A stretch of 64,000 nucleotides of DNA from Planctomycetota bacterium (GTDB taxonomy: Bacteria > Planctomycetota > Phycisphaerae > Tepidisphaerales > Tepidisphaeraceae). The notes under the pieces were generated by a model, which was not told the DNA's origin, ran no database searches, and saw only the letters and a list, made by a program, of their open reading frames with translations. Shown piece by piece: positions 19,401-28,883 of the stretch. Location of the stretch: contig JAPLNB010000260.1 in NCBI GenBank assembly GCA_026693085.1, positions 1 through 64,000 of the forward strand, given 5' to 3'. A program made the translations under genes and the position numbers. Each line of letters starts with the position of its first letter. The stretch's first letter is position 1.

Positions 19401-19991
19401 ATGTGGGCACGTCTTGGCCGTCTGGGTGTGTGGCCGATTCTGCTCTTAACGGTTTTGCTGATCGGCTGCACGACGACGGTCATCCCACCACCGTCACCGG
19501 CGGATGCGGTGAAGGTGTATCTTCTGGATCATGGTCGCCACCCGAGCCTGGTGATGCCGACTCCGGAGGGTCATCTTGTCCGGTACGCGTACGGGGACTG
19601 GTCGTGGTATGCATTGGCGCGGACGGGGAATCTGGACGCGCTTCGCGCGGTTCTCTGGTGCAACCCAGCGGCCCTGGGGCGACGGGAGTATGGGTCGGCG
19701 GACCTGGATTCGGTCCTTGGGCAGGCACCGGCGGTGCATGTTTACCAGATCACCGTCTCTGGCTTTGAGGTGGAGCAACTGCGCGGCAAGCTGAACGCTG
19801 TTTTCGAGCGTAACATCTCCACGCTGCACGCCAATGAGGAGTATTGCCTGGATTTCGTGCGCGACCCGCGGCCGTACTCGGGCATCCACAACTGCAATCA
19901 CGTGATGTCGAGTTGGCTGCGGCAGCTCAACTGCGAAGTGAACGGTCTGTCTTTTCTGTGCACGTGGAGAGTTGTTTCTGCGGCGGATTGA
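19401..19991 (+). CDS. DUF2459-like lipoprotein
   Basis: A 196-residue predicted lipoprotein (signal peptide ending LLIGC). The body opens with VYLLDHGRHPSLVMP, continues YAYGDWSWYA and ends with HNCNHVMSSWLRQLNCEV. This spacing of an HG-x-H block, a YGD-x-x-x-Y block and a C-terminal NCN block matches the DUF2459 (TIGR02117) pattern, HGWHTG / GWGD / NNCN. The pattern suggests a His-Cys hydrolase-like fold at the envelope; function is unknown. The start at 19401 is chosen because it gives a clean lipoprotein signal; the longer frame to 19080 would bury it. Confidence 0.55.
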   Translation: MWARLGRLGVWPILLLTVLLIGCTTTVIPPPSPADAVKVYLLDHGRHPSLVMPTPEGHLVRYAYGDWSWYALARTGNLDALRAVLWCNPAALGRREYGSADLDSVLGQAPAVHVYQITVSGFEVEQLRGKLNAVFERNISTLHANEEYCLDFVRDPRPYSGIHNCNHVMSSWLRQLNCEVNGLSFLCTWRVVSAAD

Positions 19992-20101
19992 CGACAGGGC
20001 GGCAGCCGCTCGTTTTGTTTTTTATTGCTTCCACCTCGCTCCATCTTTTCAACCACACTGTTTGGCTCTAGAATCACGGGCTTTGTTTTGGAGTGATGTG
20101 T

Positions 20102-21310
20102 ATGACGACCGCGAGCGACCTCACGAACGACACCAAAGGCCCTGCCACCCGCGTGGTCAACTACGCCCTGATGCCGGGGGCGGCCGATGAGGATGTGGAT
20201 GTTCAATCGGAAGAGATGCTGGTGAATATGGGTCCGCAGCATCCATCGACGCATGGCGTGCTTCGGATTGTGCTGCGCACGGACGGGGAGCTGGTGCTGG
20301 AGGCGGTTCCGCACCTGGGGTACCTGCACAGGTGCAAGGAGAAAATCGCGGAAAACCTGCCGTATTACCAGTACATTGGGTACACCGACCGGCTGGACTA
20401 TCTGGCAGCGATGAACAACAACCATGCGTGGGCGATGGCGGTTGAGAAGCTGGCGGACATTGAAGTGCCTCAGCGAGCGGAGTACATCCGGGTGATGGCG
20501 GTGGAGCTCAACCGGATTGCGTCGCACCTGGTGTCGTTCGCGTCATATGGTTTGGACCTGGGGGCTTTCACGCCGTTTTTGTATGCGTTCCGGGACCGGG
20601 AGTACATTCTGGACCTGTTTGAGCAACTGTGCGGGGCGCGGCTGACGCTGTCGTATATTAATGTGGGCGGGGTGACGTGGGATCTGCCGCCGGGGTTTAT
20701 GGAGAAGCTGATCGAGTTCGTGGATTACTTTGAGCCGAAGATCGACGAGATGAATGATCTGCTCAGCTTCAACCACATTTTCATCAAGCGGACCGCGAAC
20801 ATCGGGATCCTGAAGAAGGACATGGCGGTCAGCTACGCGTGCTCGGGGCCGATGATTCGCGGGTCCGGGATTCCGTTGGACCTGCGGCGAGATCGGCCGT
20901 ACTCGGTTTATTCGGACCTTGAGTTTGACATCCCGGTCGGCCAGGGCGCCAAGGGGACTGTGGGCGACTGCTGGGACCGGTACTGGGTGAAGATGGAAGA
21001 GATGAAACAGTCGTGCCGGATTCTGCGGCAGTGCGCGAAGAAGATGCCGGACGGGGCGTTCCGCGCGAAGCTCCCGCGGGCGATGAAGGTGCCGGCTGGC
21101 GAAGTGTACTGCGAATACGAGAACCCGCGTGGGCATTTGGGGTTCTACATCGAGTCGCAGGCCGGCCCGGTTCCGTACCGGGTCAAGATCAAAGGTCCCT
21201 CATTTGTGAACCTTGCTGTCGCGGGCGAGCTTTGCCGGAATGTGATGCTGGCCGACATTGCGGCGATTATCGCCTCGATTGACATCGTGATGGGCGAAGT
21301 CGACCGGTAA
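20102..21310 (+). CDS. nuoD: NADH-quinone oxidoreductase subunit D
   Basis: 49-kDa subunit of respiratory complex I, in the peripheral arm near the quinone site. 402 residues with the hallmark NMGPQHPSTHGVLR near the N-terminus, PHLGYLHRCKEK, YIGYTDRLDY and the C-terminal SIDIVMGEVDR (usual form: D-P-V-x-G-x-V-D-R). The start at 20102 follows GGAG by eight bases; GTG at 20093 and ATG at 20096 are alternatives in the same frame. No other nuo gene is adjacent. nuoI lies alone 8.5 kb away on the other strand, so complex I genes are scattered in this genome. Confidence 0.96.
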   Translation: MTTASDLTNDTKGPATRVVNYALMPGAADEDVDVQSEEMLVNMGPQHPSTHGVLRIVLRTDGELVLEAVPHLGYLHRCKEKIAENLPYYQYIGYTDRLDYLAAMNNNHAWAMAVEKLADIEVPQRAEYIRVMAVELNRIASHLVSFASYGLDLGAFTPFLYAFRDREYILDLFEQLCGARLTLSYINVGGVTWDLPPGFMEKLIEFVDYFEPKIDEMNDLLSFNHIFIKRTANIGILKKDMAVSYACSGPMIRGSGIPLDLRRDRPYSVYSDLEFDIPVGQGAKGTVGDCWDRYWVKMEEMKQSCRILRQCAKKMPDGAFRAKLPRAMKVPAGEVYCEYENPRGHLGFYIESQAGPVPYRVKIKGPSFVNLAVAGELCRNVMLADIAAIIASIDIVMGEVDR

Positions 21311-21334
21311 TCGTGCTGCGGTTATGATGATCGC

Positions 21335-22243
21335 ATGGCACGGAGGCGCTGGCGCCGCAATCGATCTTGGCCGCTGGTGGGATGGGTGGTGCTGTTTCTC
21401 ATGGTTGCGCTGGCGGTGTCGATCGTGCTGTGGCGCAGGTATCACCCTGCGGGTTCGGCGCCTACGACCCGGCCGACTGTCCAGGCCGTCAATCGGCCGA
21501 TCCGGATCGGCACATGGAATCTCCGCAAGTTTTCGGAGCGAGCGCGGCCGGACCTGGTTGCGATCGCAGACATCATCAAGTCGTCGCAGTTCGATCTGGT
21601 TGCGATCCAGGAGGTTCAGCAGGAAGGGCAGACGGTGCAACGCCTGCGGCGACAGCTCAACGAGCCATGGCGGCACGTTATCAGCGACGGGGCGGGCAAT
21701 AACGAACGATTCGCCTTTTTGTACCGTAGCGACGTGATTGAGTTGATCGGGCAGGCGAAGCTTGTTGATGCGTCGGCGGCGTTTGCGCGGCGGCCGTACA
21801 TGGCGACGTTTCGCGCTGGCCAGTTCGATTTTGTCCTGGTTACTGTGCACATCTGGTTTGGGCAGGCCGGCGCCAACGACCGGCGGAGGCAGGAAGTCGT
21901 CGCTATCGCGAGTGGTGCGCGGCAGCTTGCGGCGGGATCGAAGGAAAAAGACGTGATCGTGCTCGGCGATTTCAATGAGTTTCACGGCAACGGGTATTTG
22001 CGCTATTTTGAGAATCAAGGTTGGAAGCGTCTGGTCCGGGAGCCGACGAATCTTTCGTCGACCGAGGCGTATGACAGCATTCTGATCGACCCGCGTTTCA
22101 CGCGCGAGTTTGCCGGGCGGGTCGGAGTCATCCAGTTTGACAGGCTGCGTTACGCGACCGACCGCGCGCGGGCGGTCGATGATGTTTCGGACCATCGGCC
22201 GGCCTATGCGGATTTTCGGACCGACCTGCCGGACGACGATTGA
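21335..22243 (+). CDS. Endonuclease/exonuclease/phosphatase family protein, membrane-anchored
   Basis: 302 residues. One transmembrane helix (about 13-34) follows an arginine-rich start, giving an inside-out signal anchor. A PTTRP linker (44-48) leads into the EEP catalytic domain. Visible family motifs are IGTWNLRKF (metal-binding N), DLVAIQEV (metal-binding E), VIVLGDFNEF (D and N) and the final DDVSDHRPAYADF with the catalytic SDHRP. It probably hydrolyses phosphodiesters or phosphomonoesters outside the membrane; the substrate is unknown. It starts 24 bases after nuoD but is unlikely to be functionally linked. Confidence 0.88.
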   Translation: MARRRWRRNRSWPLVGWVVLFLMVALAVSIVLWRRYHPAGSAPTTRPTVQAVNRPIRIGTWNLRKFSERARPDLVAIADIIKSSQFDLVAIQEVQQEGQTVQRLRRQLNEPWRHVISDGAGNNERFAFLYRSDVIELIGQAKLVDASAAFARRPYMATFRAGQFDFVLVTVHIWFGQAGANDRRRQEVVAIASGARQLAAGSKEKDVIVLGDFNEFHGNGYLRYFENQGWKRLVREPTNLSSTEAYDSILIDPRFTREFAGRVGVIQFDRLRYATDRARAVDDVSDHRPAYADFRTDLPDDD

Positions 22244-22367
22244 CGCGGATGGTGATCAAACGGACAAGCGGAGGGAACAACGCTGGACGTTGGGTGTCGA
22301 AACTGGCAGGCGAGTCGGCTGGTTGGGCGGGTGGACTGGCGGTAGGGTGCACGGACGAGGTAGCGCG

Positions 22368-24269
22368 ATGGCTTGCGGATGGATTTGTGGGTGCATAGTT
22401 CTGCTGATCTGCTGCACAACGAATGCGGCGGCCGCGACGACCAAACCCACGACGCGGCCTGCGGATGAGGTGTTCGCGACGGATCGGCTGTGGATCCTGC
22501 ATCTGCGGATGACGGGGGACGACTGGCGGGCGATGCAGCCAGCGGAGCGCGGGCAATCGCGGCTTGCCGGCATCTTTTCGCCGGCAACGCGACCGGCGAC
22601 GATGCCCGCGACCAGGCCGGCGGCGAATGCGAAAGCTCCGCCGGCGGAAGTGAAGCCCCCGAATCGCAAGTCGAGGGGGCAGGAGTTTGCGTACATCTGT
22701 GGGAGCGTCGACTTCGATGGCAAGGCCTATGAGGATGTCGGCATCCGCTTCAAGGGCAACGCATCGTACGCGGGGTCGGCCAGGGCGATGAAGCGGCCCT
22801 TCAAGCTGGATTTTGACCGATTTGTGGAGGGGCAGAAGTTTTGCGGCCTGACCCAATTGAATTTGAACAACAATTCCTTCGATGCGTCCATGCTTCGCGA
22901 GGCCTTGTCGTATGAGGTTTTCCGCGGGGCGGGGATACCTTCGCCGCGAACGTCGTTTGCGCTGGTATATTTGACGGTGGAAGGCGTGCACAATCGGGAA
23001 TGCATCGGGTTTTACACGCTGATTGAAGAGACGGGGAACACCTATCTCAAGCAACACTTCGGCACGAGCAAGGGGTTGTTGCTGAAACCTGAGGGCGCCG
23101 CGGGCTTGCCGTACTTTGGCGAGGAGTGGGCGCCTTATGAAGCGTATGGCGTGAAGACGGATGCGACGGCGGAGACGAAGCAGCGGTTCGTCGAATTCAC
23201 GCGCCTGGTTCAGAAGGCGAGCAACGAGGAGTTTCGGGAGAAAATCCACTCGTATCTGGCGGTGGACGAGTTTCTGCGGTTCATCGCGGTCAATGCGCTA
23301 CTATCGAACCTGGACAGCTTCCTGACGGGTGGGCACAACTACCTGATGTATGTGAATCCCGGAGACCAGCGGGTCCATTTCATGCCATGGGACATGCATT
23401 TGTCCTATGGAGGGTGGGGGCCGATCAACACGCTGGAGCAGCAGACGAATTTCAGCATCGATCGGCCCTACCTGGGGCGAAGCCCGTTGATTGAGCGGGT
23501 GCTGGCGATCGAGGAATATCGCACGGCATATCGCGAGCACGTAAAGCGGATCATGGCGACGAGTTTTTCGCCGGAGTATCTGCATCGCCGGGTCGATGAG
23601 ATGAACGCAGTGATTCGCAAGGCTGAGGGAATCGCCAAGGCCGAGGGCAAGACGACGCCCAAGGCTGGGGAGCTTGGCGGGCTGGGATCGACGATGCCTG
23701 ATATCAAGATCTTCGTGGCCAAGCGAGTGGAATGCGTGAGCGCGCAACTGGAAGGCAAGATGAAGGGGTATGTGCCAACGTGGCAGGACGTTGCGGCGGC
23801 GCGGGCGAGGAAAGAGGCGAACGGCCTGGCGTTGCCGCTGGCGGCGGCGATGTTCAAGGCGTTGCATCCGGCGAAGGAAGGTGGGCTGACGGAGGCCGAA
23901 TTGACCGCGGGCATTGCCAGGTTCTTTGTGGAGACCGACCTCAGCAAGCGTGGGAGTTTGGACGAATCGACATTGGCAGAGGCGTTGAATGATCTGACGC
24001 CGCAGGCGCTGGGCGGGCGGAGGGGAAGAAACCCGCAGCGGCGGGGGATTGGGATTGAGTGGCGGTGGGAAGGGCCGGGGGCGTTCCTGGCACGGGCGAT
24101 CATCCGGGAAGCGGATAAGAACAAGGACAAGCGAGTGAGTCTGGACGAGCTGCTTGCGGGCGCCAAGCAGGCGTTTAATGAGGCCGACGACCAGAAGGAC
24201 GGGAAGCTGGATCAGGATGAATTGATCGTCGCGATCTCAGGGCTATGCCGGCCGCGGGAGGAGCAGTAA
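22368..24269 (+). CDS. CotH-kinase family protein with C-terminal EF-hand region
   Basis: Secreted atypical kinase, 633 residues. The signal peptide (MACGWICGCIVLLICC) is followed by a TTKPTTRPA linker at 24-32 and a second one, SPATRPATMPATRP, at 71-84. The CotH domain spans about 105-420 with GIRFKGNASY, KGLLLKPEG, LSNLDSFLTGGHNY and MPWDMHLSYGG. A calcium-binding-like tail follows, with one good loop (EADKNKDKRVSLDE), another (EADDQKDGKLDQDE) and a degenerate one (ETDLSKRGSLDE). Start chosen at the signal peptide; GAGG lies upstream. Intact paralog of the frameshifted gene at 10005-11511. 61 bases before gcvT but not obviously related. Confidence 0.85.
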   Translation: MACGWICGCIVLLICCTTNAAAATTKPTTRPADEVFATDRLWILHLRMTGDDWRAMQPAERGQSRLAGIFSPATRPATMPATRPAANAKAPPAEVKPPNRKSRGQEFAYICGSVDFDGKAYEDVGIRFKGNASYAGSARAMKRPFKLDFDRFVEGQKFCGLTQLNLNNNSFDASMLREALSYEVFRGAGIPSPRTSFALVYLTVEGVHNRECIGFYTLIEETGNTYLKQHFGTSKGLLLKPEGAAGLPYFGEEWAPYEAYGVKTDATAETKQRFVEFTRLVQKASNEEFREKIHSYLAVDEFLRFIAVNALLSNLDSFLTGGHNYLMYVNPGDQRVHFMPWDMHLSYGGWGPINTLEQQTNFSIDRPYLGRSPLIERVLAIEEYRTAYREHVKRIMATSFSPEYLHRRVDEMNAVIRKAEGIAKAEGKTTPKAGELGGLGSTMPDIKIFVAKRVECVSAQLEGKMKGYVPTWQDVAAARARKEANGLALPLAAAMFKALHPAKEGGLTEAELTAGIARFFVETDLSKRGSLDESTLAEALNDLTPQALGGRRGRNPQRRGIGIEWRWEGPGAFLARAIIREADKNKDKRVSLDELLAGAKQAFNEADDQKDGKLDQDELIVAISGLCRPREEQ

Positions 24270-24330
24270 GGCGGCACTATTCAGTTCCCAGCTTGACGCC
24301 GCCGGCTGGTGGGGATATTTTGCACGTCGC

Positions 24331-25431
24331 ATGCTTAAGCGAACGCCCTTTTATGATTTTCATGTCGCAGCCGGTGGCCGGATGGTGGATTTCGCGGGCT
24401 GGGAGATGCCGCTGCTGTATCGGTCGATCGTGGACGAGCACGAGCAGACGAGGCGTAGCGGATCGATCTTCGATGTGTCGCACATGGGGAGGCTGGCGTT
24501 CAGCGGGCCGGATGCCCAGCGGTTTCTGGATCACGTGGCGACGCGCCATCTTGGCGACCAGGTTGTAGGGCAGTCGCGGTATTCGCTGGTGTGCAATGAG
24601 TCTGGCGGAGTGCTGGACGACGTGATCGTATCGCGGGACGACTCGGACTGGATAATGGTGTGCAACGCCGGCAACCACGACAAGCTCGTCCGCTACTTCA
24701 CAGAGGTGCGAAGCCAGACGAATTACGACGTGGACATCGCGGACAATACCGAATCAACGGGGATGGTCGCGATCCAAGGGCCGAAGGTCATCGACAAGCT
24801 GGCGGATCTTCTGCCGATCGATCTGAGGGGCTTGAAGCGATATCACTTCGAGACGACGAGCGTGATGCTGGTGCGGCTGACGGTTTTTCGCTCGGGATAC
24901 ACAGGCGAGGACGGCGTGGAGATTGTACTGTCGGCGAGGGTCGCGGGGATGATGATGAAGATGATTGGCGGCTCGATGGGCAAGCCGGATGCGACGATCA
25001 AGCCGGCCGGCCTGGGCGCGCGGGATACGTTGCGGCTGGAGGCAGGCATGCCGCTGTATGGCCATGAGCTAAGCGAGACAATGGACCCGCTGTCGGCAGG
25101 GCTGGGGTGGGCGGTGGATCTGAAGAAGGAATTCATCGGGGCGGACTCGCTGCGGGCGATTGAACGGCATGGCTTGAGGAAGAAGCTGGTGGGGCTGGAA
25201 CTGGACGGCAAACGAATTGGCCGGCAGAGATCGGTCGTGATGAAAGACGGCCAGAGTGTCGGCGAAGTGACAAGCGGGACCTTCTCGCCGACGTTGCACA
25301 AGTCGATCGCGATGGCTTACGTGGGGGTTGAGCACGCGGCAGAGGGAACGAATGTGTCGGTCGATCTGAAGGGCACTATGATTCCGGCGAACGTGGTGAA
25401 ACTGCCGTTCTACAAGAAGCCGACGACATGA
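24331..25431 (+). CDS. gcvT: Glycine cleavage system T protein (aminomethyltransferase)
   Basis: Transfers the methylene group from the lipoyl arm of H protein to tetrahydrofolate, releasing ammonia. 366 residues, standard length. Diagnostic blocks are TPFYDFHVAAGGRMVDFAGW near the N-terminus, FDVSHMGR, SGYTGEDGVEI, GLGARDTLRLEAGMPLYGHE and the C-terminal barrel with GEVTSGTFSPTL. First gene of gcvT-gcvH-gcvPA-gcvPB with gaps of 54, 53 and 24 bases. No glycine riboswitch was recognised in the 61 bases upstream. The lpd gene for the L protein is not in the window. Confidence 0.97.
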   Translation: MLKRTPFYDFHVAAGGRMVDFAGWEMPLLYRSIVDEHEQTRRSGSIFDVSHMGRLAFSGPDAQRFLDHVATRHLGDQVVGQSRYSLVCNESGGVLDDVIVSRDDSDWIMVCNAGNHDKLVRYFTEVRSQTNYDVDIADNTESTGMVAIQGPKVIDKLADLLPIDLRGLKRYHFETTSVMLVRLTVFRSGYTGEDGVEIVLSARVAGMMMKMIGGSMGKPDATIKPAGLGARDTLRLEAGMPLYGHELSETMDPLSAGLGWAVDLKKEFIGADSLRAIERHGLRKKLVGLELDGKRIGRQRSVVMKDGQSVGEVTSGTFSPTLHKSIAMAYVGVEHAAEGTNVSVDLKGTMIPANVVKLPFYKKPTT

Positions 25432-25485
25432 GATTCATGGGTTGTTGATTGCGCGGTGGTGATTCAAAGACGGGAAAAAAAGATT

Positions 25486-25866
25486 ATGGCTCTTCCTACC
25501 GATCGGAAATACCTTCAGACGCATGAGTGGCACCTGGTGCAGGGCGATACAGTGACCATCGGGATCACGCAGATCGCGGCGGACGAGCTGACGGATATCA
25601 CGTTCGTGGATTTGCCGGAGGTGGGGGACCCGGTGAAGGCGGACCAGCCGTTCGGGGAGATTGAATCGGTCAAGGCGACGGCCGACCTCATCAGCGGGAT
25701 ATCCGGCAAAGTGACGGCGGTTAATGAAGAGCTGGCAGCGAACCCTGGCGTGGTCAACAGAGACCCGTATGCGGCCGGCTGGATGCTCAAGGTGAAGATG
25801 AGCGACCCGAGCGAGATGGGCAAGCTCCTGGCGGCGGATGAGTATTCCAAGAAGGCAGGGCATTAG
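25486..25866 (+). CDS. gcvH: Glycine cleavage system H protein
   Basis: Lipoyl carrier that shuttles the aminomethyl group between P, T and L proteins; 126 residues. The lipoylated lysine is K63 in GEIESVKATADL. The N-terminus RKYLQTHEWHLV and the C-terminal GWMLKVKMSDPSE fit the family. The start at 25486 gives MALPTDRKYL; an in-frame upstream start would add 10 unrelated residues. Second gene of the gcv operon. Confidence 0.97.
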   Translation: MALPTDRKYLQTHEWHLVQGDTVTIGITQIAADELTDITFVDLPEVGDPVKADQPFGEIESVKATADLISGISGKVTAVNEELAANPGVVNRDPYAAGWMLKVKMSDPSEMGKLLAADEYSKKAGH

Positions 25867-25919
25867 CGCTACGGGGATTATGAATTGCAAAATTCTGGGC
25901 AAGGGCTAAGAATTGGGGG

Positions 25920-27251
25920 ATGGATTATGTTCAGATTACGCAGAAACAACGAGACGAGATGCTGCGGGCGGTGGGCGCATCGTCGATGGAAGACCTGCTC
26001 AGGCAGGTGCCCGACGAGCTGCGCCTGAAGCGAGAGTTGAAGATACCCCAGGGCATGGATGAGCTGGCGCTGCGGCGTCATCTGGAGGACCTGGCTGCGC
26101 AGAACAGCTCGGCCGATGGGCAGGTGTGTTTCCTGGGCGCTGGCGCATACGATCATTTCATTCCGGCGGTGGTGGATCACCTGGCAATGAAGGCCGAGTT
26201 CCTGACGGCGTATACGCCGTATCAGGCGGAGGCATCGCAGGGGTCGCTTCAGGCGTTCTTCGAGTTTCAGACGATGGTCTGCCAGCTTACGGGCTTGGAC
26301 GTCAGCAACGCATCGCTGTACGAGGGCGCGACGGCAGTGGCCGAGGCGGCGCTGATGGCGGCGAACACGACGGGCAAGCGCGAGATTGTGGTCAGCCGGG
26401 GCGTGAACCCGGATTACCGGCGGGTTTTGCAGACCTATCTCTCGGGTATGCCACTGTCGTACGAAGAGGTCGGGCTCAAGCATGGGGTGACGGATTCGCA
26501 GGAGCTTGAGGCGGCATTGGAGGAGGATACGGCAGCGGTGATCGTGCAGTCGCCGAACTTTCTTGGGCACGTGGAACGGGTGGAAACGCTGGCGAGGTTT
26601 GCCAGAGCGAATGAGTCATTGGCAGTGCAGGTTTTCAATCCGATATCGCTGGGTTTGCTGAAACGGCCGGGCGAGATGGACGTGGACATTGCGGCGGGCG
26701 AGGGTCAGGCGCTGGGCACGCCGATGGGGTTCGGTGGGCCATACCTGGGCTTGTTTGCCACGAAGGAAAGGTATGTGCGCAAGATGCCGGGGCGGCTGGT
26801 GGGGCAGACGGTGGACGCGGAAGGCCGGCGGGCGTTTTGCCTGACGCTGCAGACGCGCGAGCAGCACATCCGGCGGGAGAAGGCGACGTCGAATGTCTGC
26901 ACGAACCAGGGACTGATGGCCATGCGGGCCAGTGTGTACATGGCCGCAATGGGCGCCAAGGGGATGCGGCGGGTGGCGCAGCTCTGTTTTAACAAGGCGA
27001 GCTACCTGGCGAATCAGCTCAAGGCTGCGGGGGTGTCGCTGAAGTATCCAAAGCAGCCGTTTTTCAATGAGCTGCTGGTGGAATTGAAGCGGCCGGTGGA
27101 GAAGGTTCTGCCGGAGGCGGAAGCGGAGGGGATCCTGGCAGGATATGCGGTTGGGAAGGATTATCCGGAACTGGGGAACTGTCTGCTGGTGGCGGTGACG
27201 GAGAAACGGACGAAAGAAGAGATGGATCGGCTGGTGAGCGTTCTGAAGTAA
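25920..27251 (+). CDS. gcvPA: Glycine dehydrogenase (decarboxylating) subunit 1
   Basis: N-terminal half of the P protein, which decarboxylates glycine with PLP; in this organism the protein is split. 443 residues, normal for GcvPA. Clear blocks are FLGAGAYDHFIPAVVDHL, FLTAYTPYQAEASQGSLQ, LTGLDVSNASLYEGATA and GFGGPYLGLFA. It forms an alpha2beta2 complex with GcvPB, encoded 24 bases downstream. GGGGGAT provides the ribosome site just before the ATG. Confidence 0.97.
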   Translation: MDYVQITQKQRDEMLRAVGASSMEDLLRQVPDELRLKRELKIPQGMDELALRRHLEDLAAQNSSADGQVCFLGAGAYDHFIPAVVDHLAMKAEFLTAYTPYQAEASQGSLQAFFEFQTMVCQLTGLDVSNASLYEGATAVAEAALMAANTTGKREIVVSRGVNPDYRRVLQTYLSGMPLSYEEVGLKHGVTDSQELEAALEEDTAAVIVQSPNFLGHVERVETLARFARANESLAVQVFNPISLGLLKRPGEMDVDIAAGEGQALGTPMGFGGPYLGLFATKERYVRKMPGRLVGQTVDAEGRRAFCLTLQTREQHIRREKATSNVCTNQGLMAMRASVYMAAMGAKGMRRVAQLCFNKASYLANQLKAAGVSLKYPKQPFFNELLVELKRPVEKVLPEAEAEGILAGYAVGKDYPELGNCLLVAVTEKRTKEEMDRLVSVLK

Positions 27252-27275
27252 CGCGGGCCCATACAGTGAGAGACC

Positions 27276-28751
27276 ATGAACAAGAACGGTGAGCGGCTGT
27301 TGTTTGAGATATCGACTCCCGGGGCATCCGCGGTGGATCTGCCCGAGTGCGACGTGCCGGAGGCGGAGTTTGATCCGGCTCTGAGCACGTACACCCAGAG
27401 CGGGCTGCCGGAGGTGGGGCAGCTTGACCTGGTGCGGCATTACACGCATCTGGCGCATCGGTGTTTCTCGGTGGATGGGAATTTCTATCCGCTGGGATCG
27501 TGTACGATGAAGTACAACCCGAAGGTAAACGAGTGGGCGGCGGGGTTGGCGGGGTTTGCAAATGTGCATCCGCTGCAATCGGAGCACCACGTGCAGGGGC
27601 TGATGGAGTTGTTGTATCTGTTGCGGATGTATCTTGCGGAGATCGCGGGGCTGGATGAGGTGAGTTTGCAGCCGTGCGCGGGGGCGCATGGAGAGTGGAC
27701 GGCGCTGAAGGTGATCCGGGCGTATTTCGCGGATCGAGGGCAGGAGAAACGGCGGATCGTTTTGGCGCCGGACACGGCGCATGGGACAAATCCGGCGTCG
27801 TGCGCGATGTGCGGGGCGAGCGTGGTGACGATCAAGTCGCTGAGCAATGGGCTGACGGACCTGGAGGATTTAAAAACGCACCTCAGTGATGAGGTGGCGG
27901 CGATCATGGTGACGAATCCAAACACGGTGGGGAAATTCGACCGGATGATCGCGCAGATGGCGGAGATGGTGCATCGGGCGGGCGCGCTGTTGTACCTGGA
28001 CGGTGCGAACATGAACGCGATCATGGGCATTACGCGGCCTGGGGATTTTGGCGTGGACATCATGCACTACAACACGCACAAGACATTCAGCACGCCTCAC
28101 GGGTGCGGCGGGCCCGGTGCGGGGCCGATCGCGGTGCGGAAGGAATTGTCGCCCTACCTGCCGGTGCCGCAGGTGGTGAAGCAAGGGGAGAAGTACGCGT
28201 GGGATTTCGATCGGCCGAAGTCGATCGGGAAGGTGAGGTCGTTCTGGGGGCAGGTGGGGGTGTTGGTGCGGGCCTATGCGTATATCCGGGCGTGCGGGGC
28301 GGCGGGGTTGAGGGATGTGTCGGAGACGGCGGTGCTGGCGGCCAATTATGTCGCGCAGCGGATCAAGCACGTGTACGCGTTGCCGTTTGGGCCGAAGGAC
28401 GGGTCGCCGATGGCGAGCAATCCGTGCGCGCATGAGTTCATTACGGTGCCGCGGGCGATCATTGATCGTGGGGTGACGATCATGGACGTTGCCAAGGCGC
28501 TGATCGACCGGGGGTATCACCCCCCTACCGTGCATTTTCCGGTGCATGATTGTCTGATGATCGAGCCGACGGAGACGGAATCGAAGGCGACGCTGGATGG
28601 GTTTGCGGAGACGCTATTGGAGCTGGCGGAGCAGAGCGAGCGGGATGCGAGGCCTTTCAAGGAAGCGCCGGTGCGGCAGGTGGTGCGTCGGCTGGACGAA
28701 GTGGGGGCGGCGCGCAAGCCGGTGCTGAGGTGGACGGGGGCACAAGGGTAA
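27276..28751 (+). CDS. gcvPB: Glycine dehydrogenase (decarboxylating) subunit 2
   Basis: C-terminal, PLP-binding half of the P protein, 491 residues. The Schiff-base lysine is K269 in YNTHKTFSTPHGCGGPGAGP, with LGSCTMKYNP near 73-82 and DTAHGTNPAS near 166-175. GYHPPTVHFPV marks the C-terminal domain. The codons for HPPT contain one copy of the 11-mer cccccctaccg that recurs elsewhere in the window. Last gene of the operon. Confidence 0.97.
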   Translation: MNKNGERLLFEISTPGASAVDLPECDVPEAEFDPALSTYTQSGLPEVGQLDLVRHYTHLAHRCFSVDGNFYPLGSCTMKYNPKVNEWAAGLAGFANVHPLQSEHHVQGLMELLYLLRMYLAEIAGLDEVSLQPCAGAHGEWTALKVIRAYFADRGQEKRRIVLAPDTAHGTNPASCAMCGASVVTIKSLSNGLTDLEDLKTHLSDEVAAIMVTNPNTVGKFDRMIAQMAEMVHRAGALLYLDGANMNAIMGITRPGDFGVDIMHYNTHKTFSTPHGCGGPGAGPIAVRKELSPYLPVPQVVKQGEKYAWDFDRPKSIGKVRSFWGQVGVLVRAYAYIRACGAAGLRDVSETAVLAANYVAQRIKHVYALPFGPKDGSPMASNPCAHEFITVPRAIIDRGVTIMDVAKALIDRGYHPPTVHFPVHDCLMIEPTETESKATLDGFAETLLELAEQSERDARPFKEAPVRQVVRRLDEVGAARKPVLRWTGAQG

Positions 28752-28883
28752 TTAGCGTTCGATGAGATTGAGGACGGGGGCGCCGCTGGAGCCTTTGGCG
28801 CAGGCGGGCTCGGCGGCAACGTGCGTGCTGCCGCAAAGGCGGGTATGATCCGCCGGATAATGGGCTATATGAGGGATTGGACC

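Noticed and set aside
24270..24330. Glycine riboswitch before gcvT
   Set aside because: The 61-base gap is too short and lacks the tandem aptamer pattern.
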